The notes below the pieces were generated by a model. The model saw nothing but the letters and a program-made list of their open reading frames with translations, was not told where the DNA came from and ran no database searches. Both the position numbers and the translations under genes were made by a program. Positions 1 to 7,676 of a stretch of DNA of 64,000 bases are shown piece after piece. Position 1 is the stretch's first letter, and each line of letters opens with the position of its first letter. This stretch comes from Stackebrandtia nassauensis DSM 44728. GTDB lineage: Bacteria > Actinomycetota > Actinomycetes > Mycobacteriales > Micromonosporaceae. Location of the stretch: contig NC_013947.1 in assembly GCF_000024545.1 (NCBI RefSeq), positions 1,302,001-1,366,000 of the forward strand, given 5' to 3'.

Positions 1-681
1 GTCGCCGGCGCGTTCGTTCGCCTCCCGAAGCAAGTCCAGCAGTTCGTAGCTGTGGAGTTGCCGACGGGCGTTCATCTCTTTGATCACGTCCGCGAATTCC
101 TCGTCCGTCAATGCGGCGGCGTGCGCGATCAGCGGTTCGTCCTTGATGTTGCCGAGCAGATCGGACCAACGTCGCGACAATGTGTCGACGAGATCGGCGC
201 GCCGCATGTTGTTCGTGTGCTCGCCGTCGAGTTGAAGGCGTCGCAAGTGATTGGGCCGCAAAGTCTGCCGGACGTCCGGATCGATGTTCACGCGCACATG
301 CGGCAGACACTGGATACGTCCTCGTCGAGAAGTGAACGTGCCCGCACTGCTGCGGAACTCTCGAGTCAAAGCCGCCTCCAGCGCCTCTGATTGTTCGGCA
401 TGGAAGCGGTGACCCATTTCGAGGACCCGGTATTCGATGTCTTCGATGGCACGTTCTTCACATTTTGGTATCTCGATGCGCAGCCGACGCGCCGTGTAGT
501 CCCGCGATTTCCACACCAGCGTGCAATCAACCGTGAAGTCGAAGACGCCACCGATTGCGGCAACGTACAACGGTACGGGTAGTTCGGTTCGTTCCGTTGC
601 TGTCTTTCGGACGTCGGAACTGTCGAACTCGATCCGCATCCGGGACGACAGTTTCTTAAGGTATTTGGGAAACAGACGCAT
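1..681 (-). CDS. Hypothetical protein, third gene of the cyclase-homology/NTPase operon (3' end outside window)
   Basis: The reading frame is open from an ATG at 681 to the window edge, giving at least 227 residues; the C-terminus is missing. The start MRLFPKYLKK follows AAAGG with 8-bp spacing and overlaps the end of the upstream NTPase gene by 26 bp, so the two are translationally linked. The protein has no signal peptide or membrane segment. It is rich in charged residues and looks mixed alpha/beta, with a helical, acidic stretch near the visible end (ALTDEEFADVIKEMNARR). I do not recognise the family. Position suggests it is a component or effector of the nucleotide-signalling locus, but this is inference. 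Confidence 0.75.
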   Translation of the reverse strand, partial: MRLFPKYLKKLSSRMRIEFDSSDVRKTATERTELPVPLYVAAIGGVFDFTVDCTLVWKSRDYTARRLRIEIPKCEERAIEDIEYRVLEMGHRFHAEQSEALEAALTREFRSSAGTFTSRRGRIQCLPHVRVNIDPDVRQTLRPNHLRRLQLDGEHTNNMRRADLVDTLSRRWSDLLGNIKDEPLIAHAAALTDEEFADVIKEMNARRQLHSYELLDLLREANERAGD

Positions 682-2902
682 GAGTCTGGCCTTTCGCGAT
701 GGCGTCGAGCCTGGAAATCACGGAACTCTCGGGAATGGCGATCCGCCACATCCGCTGAAGGTGGAATTCGAGCCGCCGCTGGAACACCGAATCACGACAG
801 ATCTGACTGATCAGGATGACGACCGGATCGGCAATGCCGTCATCAAAGCTCGCCTGACTGACCCACCCGCCAAGCACCCACCAGGCACGGTGCGCGGTAT
901 CCGGCAGGAGCAATGCGTGACGCCACAGGACCGCGAGAATTTCGTGGCGCTGCGGGTCGTTGCCCATCCAGCTCAGCAGGAGTTGCCGACGGCTGGCGCC
1001 GTCAGACGGATAGGCATCAGCCAGTTCGGTCAACGCGCGTGCGGCATGTGTCCACAGTCGAACACTTCGTCCTGTTGTCCACTCTCGCAACATGGTGACG
1101 ATGGGGCCGATGGGATGGACGGCGGCCAGGGCCGTCAGGGCCAATGGCACGCTCGGACTTTCGGCCTGAGCATCGCGTTCCGCGATGATTCGCATGTGGC
1201 GCAACGCCTGTTCAAGGTGGATGTGGGAACCAATGCCGCTGAGATATGCGCGAGCGACCGTGTCGAGCCGACGGTCATTGTGGTGACTTACCCAGTTCTG
1301 CAAGTGCCGCCGTAGGCTTGGTTCGACTCTCGGATCGTCGATCACTGAAGCACACGTCAGCGCGGCTGCCTGCCGACTGTTGGCGAGGCGGTTGCCAGCC
1401 CATACGTCGATCAGTTCCGCCAGCACCGATTCGGGGGCCAACCCAGCGAAGAACCCCGCGGTGTGGGCAGCCCTTGCCCTTACGTGAGCTCGCCGGTCGG
1501 TGACGAGCAAATCGAGCCAGTTCAGCAAGTGTTGTTGGCTGTCGGGGTACTCGTTCCACATGACTTCGAGAAACGCTCGCACCATAGCCTCGTCCTTGAA
1601 CTGAGCTTGGTCGCCTGGACCGATACTGCCCTCCGGACGAAGCTCCTCAGGCACAAGACTGCTGAACGTGGTCCCGAACCCAGTGCTCGTTCCCGAACCG
1701 TTGATGTCGCGCAACTTTCCGGCCGCATAAGACACCAACGTCAGCGATTCTCCGTGAAAGGCGGCGTACGCGACCAAATAGGCCTGACGTTGGCCGGCGC
1801 GATCACGTTCCGTCGGGTCAGGGGTGCCCGGAATCGCCAGATGCCTACGGGCCAATTCCAGTTTGTATCGAAACCGGTCCCCGAGGATCCTGTCGAGTTC
1901 TTCATGACTGTTCGGCCGAACTTTGGCAATCTCATCGGCGAGGTCGAACGCCTGCCGGGGCGAGGCCAGCTGATCCAAGGCTGCGGCGAGGCCATCGCTC
2001 TCCTCGCACAAACTTCGTACGTCCAGATAGCACCTGGAACCGCATCGAGAAGCGGAGTTCAGGCATTCCACATCGCAACGACTCTGCCTGGCCGCCTGAT
2101 CACCCAAGTGTTTACGAAACACTTCGGCGAGGTCTGGCATCTCGTGTTCGACCGTGAAGTTACTAGGGGTCCGTTTTGCTTCGGTGACTATCACTATGCT
2201 CGCGCGCTTGTTCTTCGCGATGGCCGCTAGGGGACCGAAATCATTCAATCGGAACGACCGCTCCGGCGCTGCGAGCAGATATCCACATTCGGCGGTGATG
2301 GTTTCCTCGGTGATCTCATTTAGTTCCACCGTGAGGTCGATGTCGATTCGCCTGACTTGACCGGTGCCGTGCCGATTCGCCAACGCCACCAGCGCGGTGG
2401 TCTTTCGGCCGGTGTTCGGTTCACCTTTGAGACACACCAAGCCTTCACGGTCTAGCAGTCGAGCCAGCGTCGCATCGATTGTCGTCGGTTCATAGCATTC
2501 GATGAGCGAGCGGATGGTTCCGGTGTCGACGATGTGAGTCCAGATGTTGCTCTTCGTGCTCTCCACATTGATCGTCACGGCTTGCGCGTTTGGTCCGAAT
2601 GCCGCCGAACCGCTGGTGAAAACGCGGTCGAACTCGAAATGGGCGCCCCCTGCTCGCAGAAAGTCCGGTGGGGGAGTTCGTTCGGCTTGGTCAGGCACCA
2701 CGTCGTATTCATCGGCCTGCGGTGGTTTGGCCGTACTGGCTGGCGTCGGTTTATCCGCCGTCTCGGGTTTAGCGTCGGACGCTGGTTTTTCTTCCGCCGC
2801 TTCGGGTTTGGCATCCGCTGGGTTGGCGGCTTCAACTGGTTTCGCCGCTTCAAGGGGAGTTTGCGGCTTCGGGTTTTTGGGGCCTTCGTCTTCAGCGGTC
2901 AT
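656..2902 (-). CDS. Large P-loop NTPase with N-terminal shared AFGPNA motif (putative conflict-system ATPase)
   Basis: About 748 residues from the ATG at 2902, which overlaps the previous gene's stop by 11 bp. Residues 20-80 are a low-complexity Ala/Lys/Pro/Glu linker. Residues 91-108 hold FDRVFTSGSAAFGPNAQA, a motif nearly repeated in the neighbouring cyclase-like protein. A Walker A loop, GEPNTGRKTT, lies at about 160-169, and a hydrophobic strand ASIVIVTE could be a Walker B or sensor strand, though no clear acidic DE pair is visible. The C-terminal half (about 400-748) is helical and HEAT/ARM-like, for example VRARAAHTAGFFAGLAPE. This architecture (adaptor motif, NTPase, helical repeats) resembles STAND-type immune NTPases of multicellular actinobacteria; the family itself was not identified. 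Confidence 0.8.
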   Translation of the reverse strand: MTAEDEGPKNPKPQTPLEAAKPVEAANPADAKPEAAEEKPASDAKPETADKPTPASTAKPPQADEYDVVPDQAERTPPPDFLRAGGAHFEFDRVFTSGSAAFGPNAQAVTINVESTKSNIWTHIVDTGTIRSLIECYEPTTIDATLARLLDREGLVCLKGEPNTGRKTTALVALANRHGTGQVRRIDIDLTVELNEITEETITAECGYLLAAPERSFRLNDFGPLAAIAKNKRASIVIVTEAKRTPSNFTVEHEMPDLAEVFRKHLGDQAARQSRCDVECLNSASRCGSRCYLDVRSLCEESDGLAAALDQLASPRQAFDLADEIAKVRPNSHEELDRILGDRFRYKLELARRHLAIPGTPDPTERDRAGQRQAYLVAYAAFHGESLTLVSYAAGKLRDINGSGTSTGFGTTFSSLVPEELRPEGSIGPGDQAQFKDEAMVRAFLEVMWNEYPDSQQHLLNWLDLLVTDRRAHVRARAAHTAGFFAGLAPESVLAELIDVWAGNRLANSRQAAALTCASVIDDPRVEPSLRRHLQNWVSHHNDRRLDTVARAYLSGIGSHIHLEQALRHMRIIAERDAQAESPSVPLALTALAAVHPIGPIVTMLREWTTGRSVRLWTHAARALTELADAYPSDGASRRQLLLSWMGNDPQRHEILAVLWRHALLLPDTAHRAWWVLGGWVSQASFDDGIADPVVILISQICRDSVFQRRLEFHLQRMWRIAIPESSVISRLDAIAKGQTHASVSQIP

Positions 2903-3662
2903 GTCCGGCTCCGTATTGGTGCGCCGATGCGTTGGGACCGAAGGCGGTCGCACCGGTGGCGTGTATGTCGCCGAAGTTCCAGGTACCGTCCTTCGGCGTC
3001 ACGGCCGTCGGCGGAGGAGCCTGAGGGCCGCTCGGTTCCGGATCGGCTGTGGGCTCGGGCGGCTCAACTTGATTGATGTCCTCATTGAGGACACAGATCC
3101 AGGCGTTCATCGCCACACCGTGCTTGGTGGGGACCCGTACCTCGCGGAACCGATCCCTTCGGATGCCTTGATACTGATGGGCGATGACATCGTGGTAGAT
3201 GCGTTCGGAGACCAGCAAGGCGAGCCCGGCATCCGGAAAGGCGCTCAACGCGTCTCGCAACGCGCGGCTGTCGCACAGGTGGCTGACGGTGTTAACGGCC
3301 TGACTGACGAAACCGTTGTCGCCGACGTGAACGACACCCTCATGAACAGCCATGCGGATACGTACCTTCGCGGCTTCTGCGCGGTGGCGGTTGTAGGCAC
3401 GCAGCGAATTGTCGAGATGGTGAGCGAAGGTTCCCACCACCGCTGTCTCGCTGGTGTCGGCCGGAAGTATCGCCAGACGGCCGTCGCCGGAACTCTGAGA
3501 GATCCAGTCGGCGTCGGACAGCCCAGCTTCGGTAGCGGCCTCGGTGAGGGCGTGGCTGAACTGCTGTTGGGCCTCGTACTGGGCGACGTGGTCCTTGGCG
3601 CTGTAGGTCTGCATGTCGGCGCTGAACATCAATCGGCGCATCATGGTGTCGAGTGGGCGCAT
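2892..3662 (-). CDS. Nucleotide cyclase-homology domain protein with C-terminal AFGPNA motif
   Basis: A 256-residue protein; the ATG at 3662 follows GGAAGG. Residues about 10-185 match the class III cyclase fold as found in a diverged actinobacterial family. The first metal Asp is in MFSADMQTYS and the second in SSGDGRLAIL. The later motif VHEGVVHVGDNGFVSQAVN keeps the transition-state-type Asn, but the following VNTVSH has His where active cyclases usually have Arg. A proline-rich linker (about 200-225) leads to FGDIHATGATAFGPNASA at the C-terminus. It may make a cyclic nucleotide (Pycsar cyclases are class III) or act as a non-catalytic sensor. A PycTM-type effector and a cNMP-binding regulator stand divergently next to it, which favours nucleotide signalling. 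Confidence 0.8.
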   Translation of the reverse strand: MRPLDTMMRRLMFSADMQTYSAKDHVAQYEAQQQFSHALTEAATEAGLSDADWISQSSGDGRLAILPADTSETAVVGTFAHHLDNSLRAYNRHRAEAAKVRIRMAVHEGVVHVGDNGFVSQAVNTVSHLCDSRALRDALSAFPDAGLALLVSERIYHDVIAHQYQGIRRDRFREVRVPTKHGVAMNAWICVLNEDINQVEPPEPTADPEPSGPQAPPPTAVTPKDGTWNFGDIHATGATAFGPNASAHQYGAGHDR

Positions 3663-3725
3663 GGCGAGAACCTTCCATTCGTGGTGTTGCCAGATCTCTG
3701 GTGTACTCAGCGCGGCGGCTCAAGA

Positions 3726-3770
3726 CCACGTCAAATGACGGATTCACCGGGAACCCGTCAATTGACGTGG
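3726..3770. promoter_or_regulatory. Inverted repeat in the divergent promoter region
   Basis: CCACGTCAAATGACGG (3726-3741) and CCGTCAATTGACGTGG (3755-3770) form a 16-bp inverted repeat with one mismatch and a 13-bp spacer. Each arm is itself near-palindromic around GTCAANTGAC. It lies between the divergent cyclase-like and PycTM genes, so an operator controlling both is likely; the CRP-family regulator at 4313 is the obvious candidate binder. Function is inferred. Confidence 0.55.
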
Positions 3771-3795
3771 TGACAACCGGTGACAACCGGTGTCA
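3771..3795. repeat. Tandem direct repeat plus small palindrome upstream of the PycTM-like gene
   Basis: TGACAACCGG is repeated exactly at 3771-3780 and 3781-3790. The second copy continues into TGACAACCGGTGTCA (3781-3795), an inverted repeat TGACA-N5-TGTCA. It ends 7 bp before the ATG at 3803, so it would overlap the core promoter or leader. Confidence 0.5.
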
Positions 3796-3802
3796 TGGCC
3801 AT

Positions 3803-4285
3803 ATGAATGGACTGTCACCCGTCGAGCAGCTATCCGTCACATTGACCACGGTGTCGTCGTTTCAGGACACAATCCGACACGCGGACACCAAGGCGACAAT
3901 CCTGCTGACGCTGCAGGGTTCCCTGGCTGCGTCGATCGTCGCGAACTGGAATCCGCACGCGAGTCCACCGGTGATGATCTGTGCCGCGATGTTCGTGTGC
4001 TTCGCCACGGTCTCCTGTGTCCGGTTCGCGGTAGCTCTGCGGCCGCGAACCGATGGCCTGGTGGTGGCGAACCGTTTCGGGTTCGTCTCCGTCTCGGCGT
4101 ACCCCGCCACATGTGATGGCATGGACGCGCGGCGACTTCAACAGGATGCCTGGCAACTGGCGGTACTGCTCGCTGAAATCGCGAAGATCAAGCACCGGCA
4201 TGTTCTGGCCGGAATGCCCTGGCTGGGCGCGTCGGCCATCGCCGCCCTCACCGTGGTCTCGAAGTGGCCGGACCTATTGCAATGA
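3803..4285 (+). CDS. Small membrane protein, Pycsar effector type (PycTM/DUF5706)
   Basis: A 160-residue protein starting MNGLSPVEQL. The stretch SSFQDTIRHADTKATILLTL matches the family signature in which a helix ending in an Asp-x-Lys-Ala sequence runs straight into the first membrane segment. Membrane segments are visible at about 31-49 (ILLTLQGSLAASIVANW), 55-78 and 138-156. In Pycsar defence such proteins respond to cCMP or cUMP and disrupt the inner membrane, killing infected cells. No convincing ribosome site precedes the ATG. The gene is divergent from the cyclase-homology gene and 27 bp before the CRP-type regulator. Assignment rests on the signature and context, not on a search. Confidence 0.75.
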   Translation: MNGLSPVEQLSVTLTTVSSFQDTIRHADTKATILLTLQGSLAASIVANWNPHASPPVMICAAMFVCFATVSCVRFAVALRPRTDGLVVANRFGFVSVSAYPATCDGMDARRLQQDAWQLAVLLAEIAKIKHRHVLAGMPWLGASAIAALTVVSKWPDLLQ

Positions 4286-4306
4286 GCGCGTAACTGAATA
4301 TATACA
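4277..4306 (+). promoter_or_regulatory. Promoter for the CRP-family gene, apparently leaderless
   Basis: TTGCAA (4277-4282) and TATACA (4301-4306) are spaced 18 bp and place the transcription start at the A of the ATG at 4313. No Shine-Dalgarno sequence is visible, which fits a leaderless mRNA. The -35 box lies inside the last codons of the PycTM-like gene. Confidence 0.5.
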
Positions 4307-4312
4307 TATCTA

Positions 4313-5020
4313 ATGCGTGATTCGAGATTGGACGGAACAATCTGGCCGCACGGTACGTTACTGCGGCGACTATCGTCGGACGATCGGGAAGACTTGCTGG
4401 ACTTGGGAACGAGACGGCGAGTGGACGCCGGGACCGTCTTGCTGCGAGTGGGGGAGCGTGGGCACAACGCCATCCTCATTCTTCGCTCGTTCATCAAGAT
4501 CGCGGTGCCCACGGTGTCGGGACGGGAGACGTTGCTGTCCATCAGATTGCCCGGGGACATGATCGGCGAGGCGTCGGTTCTGAATGACCGCCCCCGGACA
4601 GCGACGGCGACGGCTTGCGGACCGGGACTCGTTTCCGTGATCGGGCGCTCCACATTGCGGGACTTCCTGTCCACCCGTCCCGCCGTTACGATGCAGCTGG
4701 CGGGGATCGTCGCCGATCGGCTTCGCTGGGCGAATGATCGCCGTGTCGACGCGGCGACCTATCCGGTTGCCAGCAGGCTGGCGCGGATTCTGTCCGAAAT
4801 GGCGATGGCGTACGGGGTGCGCAGCCGGGAGGGCATTGAGATCGGTGTGGAGCTCACCCAAACTGAAATGTCCACCCTCATCGGAGTTTCGGACGTCACA
4901 CTGCAGCGTGCTCTGCGCAGGTTGAGGGACGCGGGACTGGTGTCCACCGGCTATCGCCGCACCATCGTGACCGACGCAGAGGGTTTGCGGACCTTTGGGG
5001 AACGTTTGGACGCCGAATAA
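4313..5020 (+). CDS. CRP/FNR-family cyclic-nucleotide-responsive regulator
   Basis: 235 residues. The N-terminal cNMP-binding domain (about 15-125) contains GEASVLNDRPRTATA, where Glu and Arg sit as in the phosphate-binding cassette of cNMP-liganded CRP proteins. A dimer helix follows (about 125-150). The C-terminal HTH_Crp domain includes LTQTEMSTLIGVSDVTLQRA as the recognition region and a wing near residue 215. The intact cassette suggests that it really binds a cyclic nucleotide. Next to a cyclase-homology protein and a Pycsar-type effector, it probably tunes expression of the locus in response to the same signal (inference). Confidence 0.88.
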   Translation: MRDSRLDGTIWPHGTLLRRLSSDDREDLLDLGTRRRVDAGTVLLRVGERGHNAILILRSFIKIAVPTVSGRETLLSIRLPGDMIGEASVLNDRPRTATATACGPGLVSVIGRSTLRDFLSTRPAVTMQLAGIVADRLRWANDRRVDAATYPVASRLARILSEMAMAYGVRSREGIEIGVELTQTEMSTLIGVSDVTLQRALRRLRDAGLVSTGYRRTIVTDAEGLRTFGERLDAE

Positions 5021-5048
5021 TCCGTAGAGTCCATCTTCTTAGTATCTA

Positions 5049-6740
5049 TTATGGAATTGGGATATCGAGGCGTGGCTTGGCGCGGGTGACGTCGTCGTAC
5101 TGTCCGGTGATGACCCTGGCCTGGTTGTTGAGGCTCTCGGATGGTTTGGCGTTCGAGGTTCCGCTCGTATTGCCGTTCTCGTCCTCCCAGTAGCCGCTGT
5201 GTCCCGAGGTGTCGGTGCCCAGGCGTTGGGCACCGAAGCCCTCGTCGGCGGGGTCGTCGCCGTGGAACTCCAGATAGGAGACCTCGTCGTCGGGTGCCGC
5301 CATCGCCCAGACGTGTCCACCGTTGATCTGCAGATCGGAGACGTCGTCGATGGTGTCGGAGAAGGCGTAGTCGAACATTGGGTTGATGTCGCCCGGGGTT
5401 CCCGATTCGGGGCCGAGACCCGGACTGCCGATCAGCACCATGTCGTCCACCGCGAGCCCGTCGTCCTGGACATCGGCCTGGGCGACGACGGTGCTGCCGT
5501 AGGAGTGGCCGAGAGCGGTGACGTGGGACGGGGAATCGCCGTGGGAGGCGTTGATGCCGTTGACGAAGTTGTCCAGCCGTTCGCCGCCGTTAGACGCCAT
5601 CTCGTCGAGACTGGCCCCCCCGAAGTCGTTCGGCGTGTTGTAGTCGAGCCACATGATGGTGGCGACCTTCTGGTTCGGTCCGGCCATGTCGGACGCTGCT
5701 GACCACAGTGCACCGGTGCGGTCCAGTTCGCGGCCGGGTACGGCGGACATATTGGTTCCGGTGCCGGGAACGTAGATCCCGGTGTGGTCGGCCTCGTCGG
5801 GGTTGCCGATGGACACCGCGACCCGGGCGTCCTCGACCGAACCGTCGCGCGGGTTGTCGTACACCAGCAGGTATCGCGGCCCTGGTTCCTTGCCCAGCGC
5901 GTCCTTCAGGTCCTGGGCTTCCTTGGTGTTGTTGCCGGAGTCGATGTCGTCCTGCAGGGAGTGCCGGTTGGCGGCGTCCCTGGCCTCGACGGGAAGACCG
6001 TCCACATTGCCGATGCGGCGGTACTCGTGGTCGATGTACCACTGCTGGGCCTCGGGCGACAGCCCGCTCCACCAGGCGGCGCTGCGCTCGGGGTCGGTGC
6101 CGAGGTCGTCGGGTATCGCCGCGCGGCGGGCGGCGTCGATGTCGGAGTCCGCGTCGCCGTTGAAGCTGACGTCGGCGGCCTGGTCGGCGGAGTCGCGCAG
6201 TTCCGCGACCAGCCGCAGCCGCATGACGAAGTCGGCGTCGCAGGCGCTCGCCTGTCGCACGAGTTCCTGGATGTCGCCCGCCAGCTGCTCGCCCAGTGCC
6301 TGTTTCGCCTTGGCGAGTTCGTCGTCGACCGCCTCGGCCTCGTCCTGGCTCGCCGGTCCGTCGTTGGGCACCGTCGGACGGTGGTAGACGACGGTTCCGG
6401 TCGCCGTCAGCTCCAGGTTGCCCGCTTCGGCGACGGCCTTGGCGACGTTGCGCAGCTGGCGCTGGATCGACTCGATGTTGTCGGCGAAGTCCTTCGCCGC
6501 GTCGCGGAGGTCCTCGGCCTCCCGGCTGCCCGCCGAGAGGTGTTCGCGGAACTGTCCGGCTCGTGTCGTCGCGGCGTCTATCGAATGCCCCTGGAGGGCC
6601 CGGTCGTCGAGACCGGCGACGAGCTCGCGGTTGACCCGGTCGTCCGCGTCGGTGAGCACGGTGCTCACACCGTCCCAGCCGCGGGCGTACGTGCGCATCG
6701 ACTCGGGATCGAAGCGCATCACATCCTCGTAGAACACCAT
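5049..6740 (-). CDS. DUF1023-type alpha/beta hydrolase with helical N-terminal half
   Basis: 563 residues. The N-terminal ~240 residues are helical and WXG100-like in character (FDPESMRTYARGWDGVSTVL). The C-terminal domain is an alpha/beta hydrolase: nucleophile motif GHSYG (Ser413), a probable Asp in AAPDDEVS and a His in TSGHSGYW. No Sec signal or membrane segment is visible, which fits export, if any, by type VII secretion. It starts 3 bp after the stop of the small WXG100-like gene, so the two are co-transcribed and may be a secretion partner pair. The natural substrate of this family is not known to me. Confidence 0.8.
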   Translation of the reverse strand: MVFYEDVMRFDPESMRTYARGWDGVSTVLTDADDRVNRELVAGLDDRALQGHSIDAATTRAGQFREHLSAGSREAEDLRDAAKDFADNIESIQRQLRNVAKAVAEAGNLELTATGTVVYHRPTVPNDGPASQDEAEAVDDELAKAKQALGEQLAGDIQELVRQASACDADFVMRLRLVAELRDSADQAADVSFNGDADSDIDAARRAAIPDDLGTDPERSAAWWSGLSPEAQQWYIDHEYRRIGNVDGLPVEARDAANRHSLQDDIDSGNNTKEAQDLKDALGKEPGPRYLLVYDNPRDGSVEDARVAVSIGNPDEADHTGIYVPGTGTNMSAVPGRELDRTGALWSAASDMAGPNQKVATIMWLDYNTPNDFGGASLDEMASNGGERLDNFVNGINASHGDSPSHVTALGHSYGSTVVAQADVQDDGLAVDDMVLIGSPGLGPESGTPGDINPMFDYAFSDTIDDVSDLQINGGHVWAMAAPDDEVSYLEFHGDDPADEGFGAQRLGTDTSGHSGYWEDENGNTSGTSNAKPSESLNNQARVITGQYDDVTRAKPRLDIPIP

Positions 6741-6743
6741 GGT

Positions 6744-7172
6744 TCAGCGGCCTCCGGGCATCGGGGTGCCGTGGGTCAGCCGGTGCATCACGTCCGGTGG
6801 CGCGCTGGGCGTGTACTCGTCGCCGAATTCGGCGTACACGCCCGCGTCGGTCTCCAGGCCGGTGGCGTTCTTCTTGTCCGTCGCGGTCACGTCGGCGACG
6901 AACTGTCGCAGTGAGCCCGCGAACTCGCCGATTCCGTCCGCGCCGATCGTCAGGGCCTCGACCTTGCCGCGCCATTGGATCGCGACGCTGTTGATGTAGG
7001 CGGCGCATTCCCAACCGGGCACGGCGGCCGAGGCGTTGTCGGCGGACGTCTTCACCGTCGCGGTGGTCCCGCTGACCATTCCGGAGATCTCGTCGGCCGA
7101 GCCCGCCACCGTCTCGATCTGGGTCTTGCTGATGTCCAGTGTGGCTCCCCCCGGTGCCGTGGGTTCTCCCAT
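6744..7172 (-). CDS. WXG100/EspC-like small helical protein (type VII secretion target type)
   Basis: 142 residues, predicted mainly helical, beginning with an ISKTQIETVAGSADEI helix. A second helix contains the central turn VPGWECAAYINSVAIQW and the tail is proline-rich. This is the shape of EspC/WXG100-like type VII substrates, although a strict WxG turn is missing (PGWEC instead). It is the first gene of a two-gene operon with the DUF1023 hydrolase. No ESX machinery genes lie nearby, so the exporting system would be elsewhere. Confidence 0.65.
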   Translation of the reverse strand: MGEPTAPGGATLDISKTQIETVAGSADEISGMVSGTTATVKTSADNASAAVPGWECAAYINSVAIQWRGKVEALTIGADGIGEFAGSLRQFVADVTATDKKNATGLETDAGVYAEFGDEYTPSAPPDVMHRLTHGTPMPGGR

Positions 7173-7277
7173 GTCTCACCCTCTGTGTCCAGTTGGTCTG
7201 GTCGGCCGTGGTTACGACCAGGACGATCGTGGCACCATCGTGTCCGGCAGACCTTGAACAAACCTTGAATCCGCAGG

Positions 7278-7660
7278 TCAGCGGGGCTTGCGGGCGGTGA
7301 CGGCGAAGACGACCGGTGTCGGTTCGGCGCCTTCGCCGAAGCTCTCGAACCGCAGGCCCGCCGCCAGGAACGCTTGCAGCAGTTCGGGAAGCGGCAGGTG
7401 GGTGGCGCCGACCTTGTCGCGCACACCCTGGTCGGTCCACGACGTCTTGGTCCAACTGCCGTCGAGGTATCCGGGGCGGATCACCACCGCCTCGGGGTCG
7501 GTGCGGTCGGCGAAGCCGCCGCAGAAGCGCTCCTGTCGGCTGGGCCGGGTTGGTGTGACGAGCCTATAGCCGGGGGCTTGGACTGTCGGCCAGTCGGATT
7601 GGCCGATCGGCAGTACCGGGTGGGAGTGGGGGACGGACAGGCTGGACGAAACCGCCACTG
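7278..7660 (-). pseudogene. C-terminal remnant of a SAM-dependent methyltransferase
   Basis: On the minus strand the residues ending in ELLQAFLAAGLRFESFGEG and VVFAVTARKPR look like the last ~110 residues of a class I SAM methyltransferase (the LxxAGF helix followed by a terminal strand). The SAM-binding half is absent: the frame continues only as antisense to the DUF418 gene. It is best read as a truncated remnant; a short unrelated protein is the alternative. Confidence 0.4.
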
Positions 7661-7676
7661 AGGAGACACGATCGTC

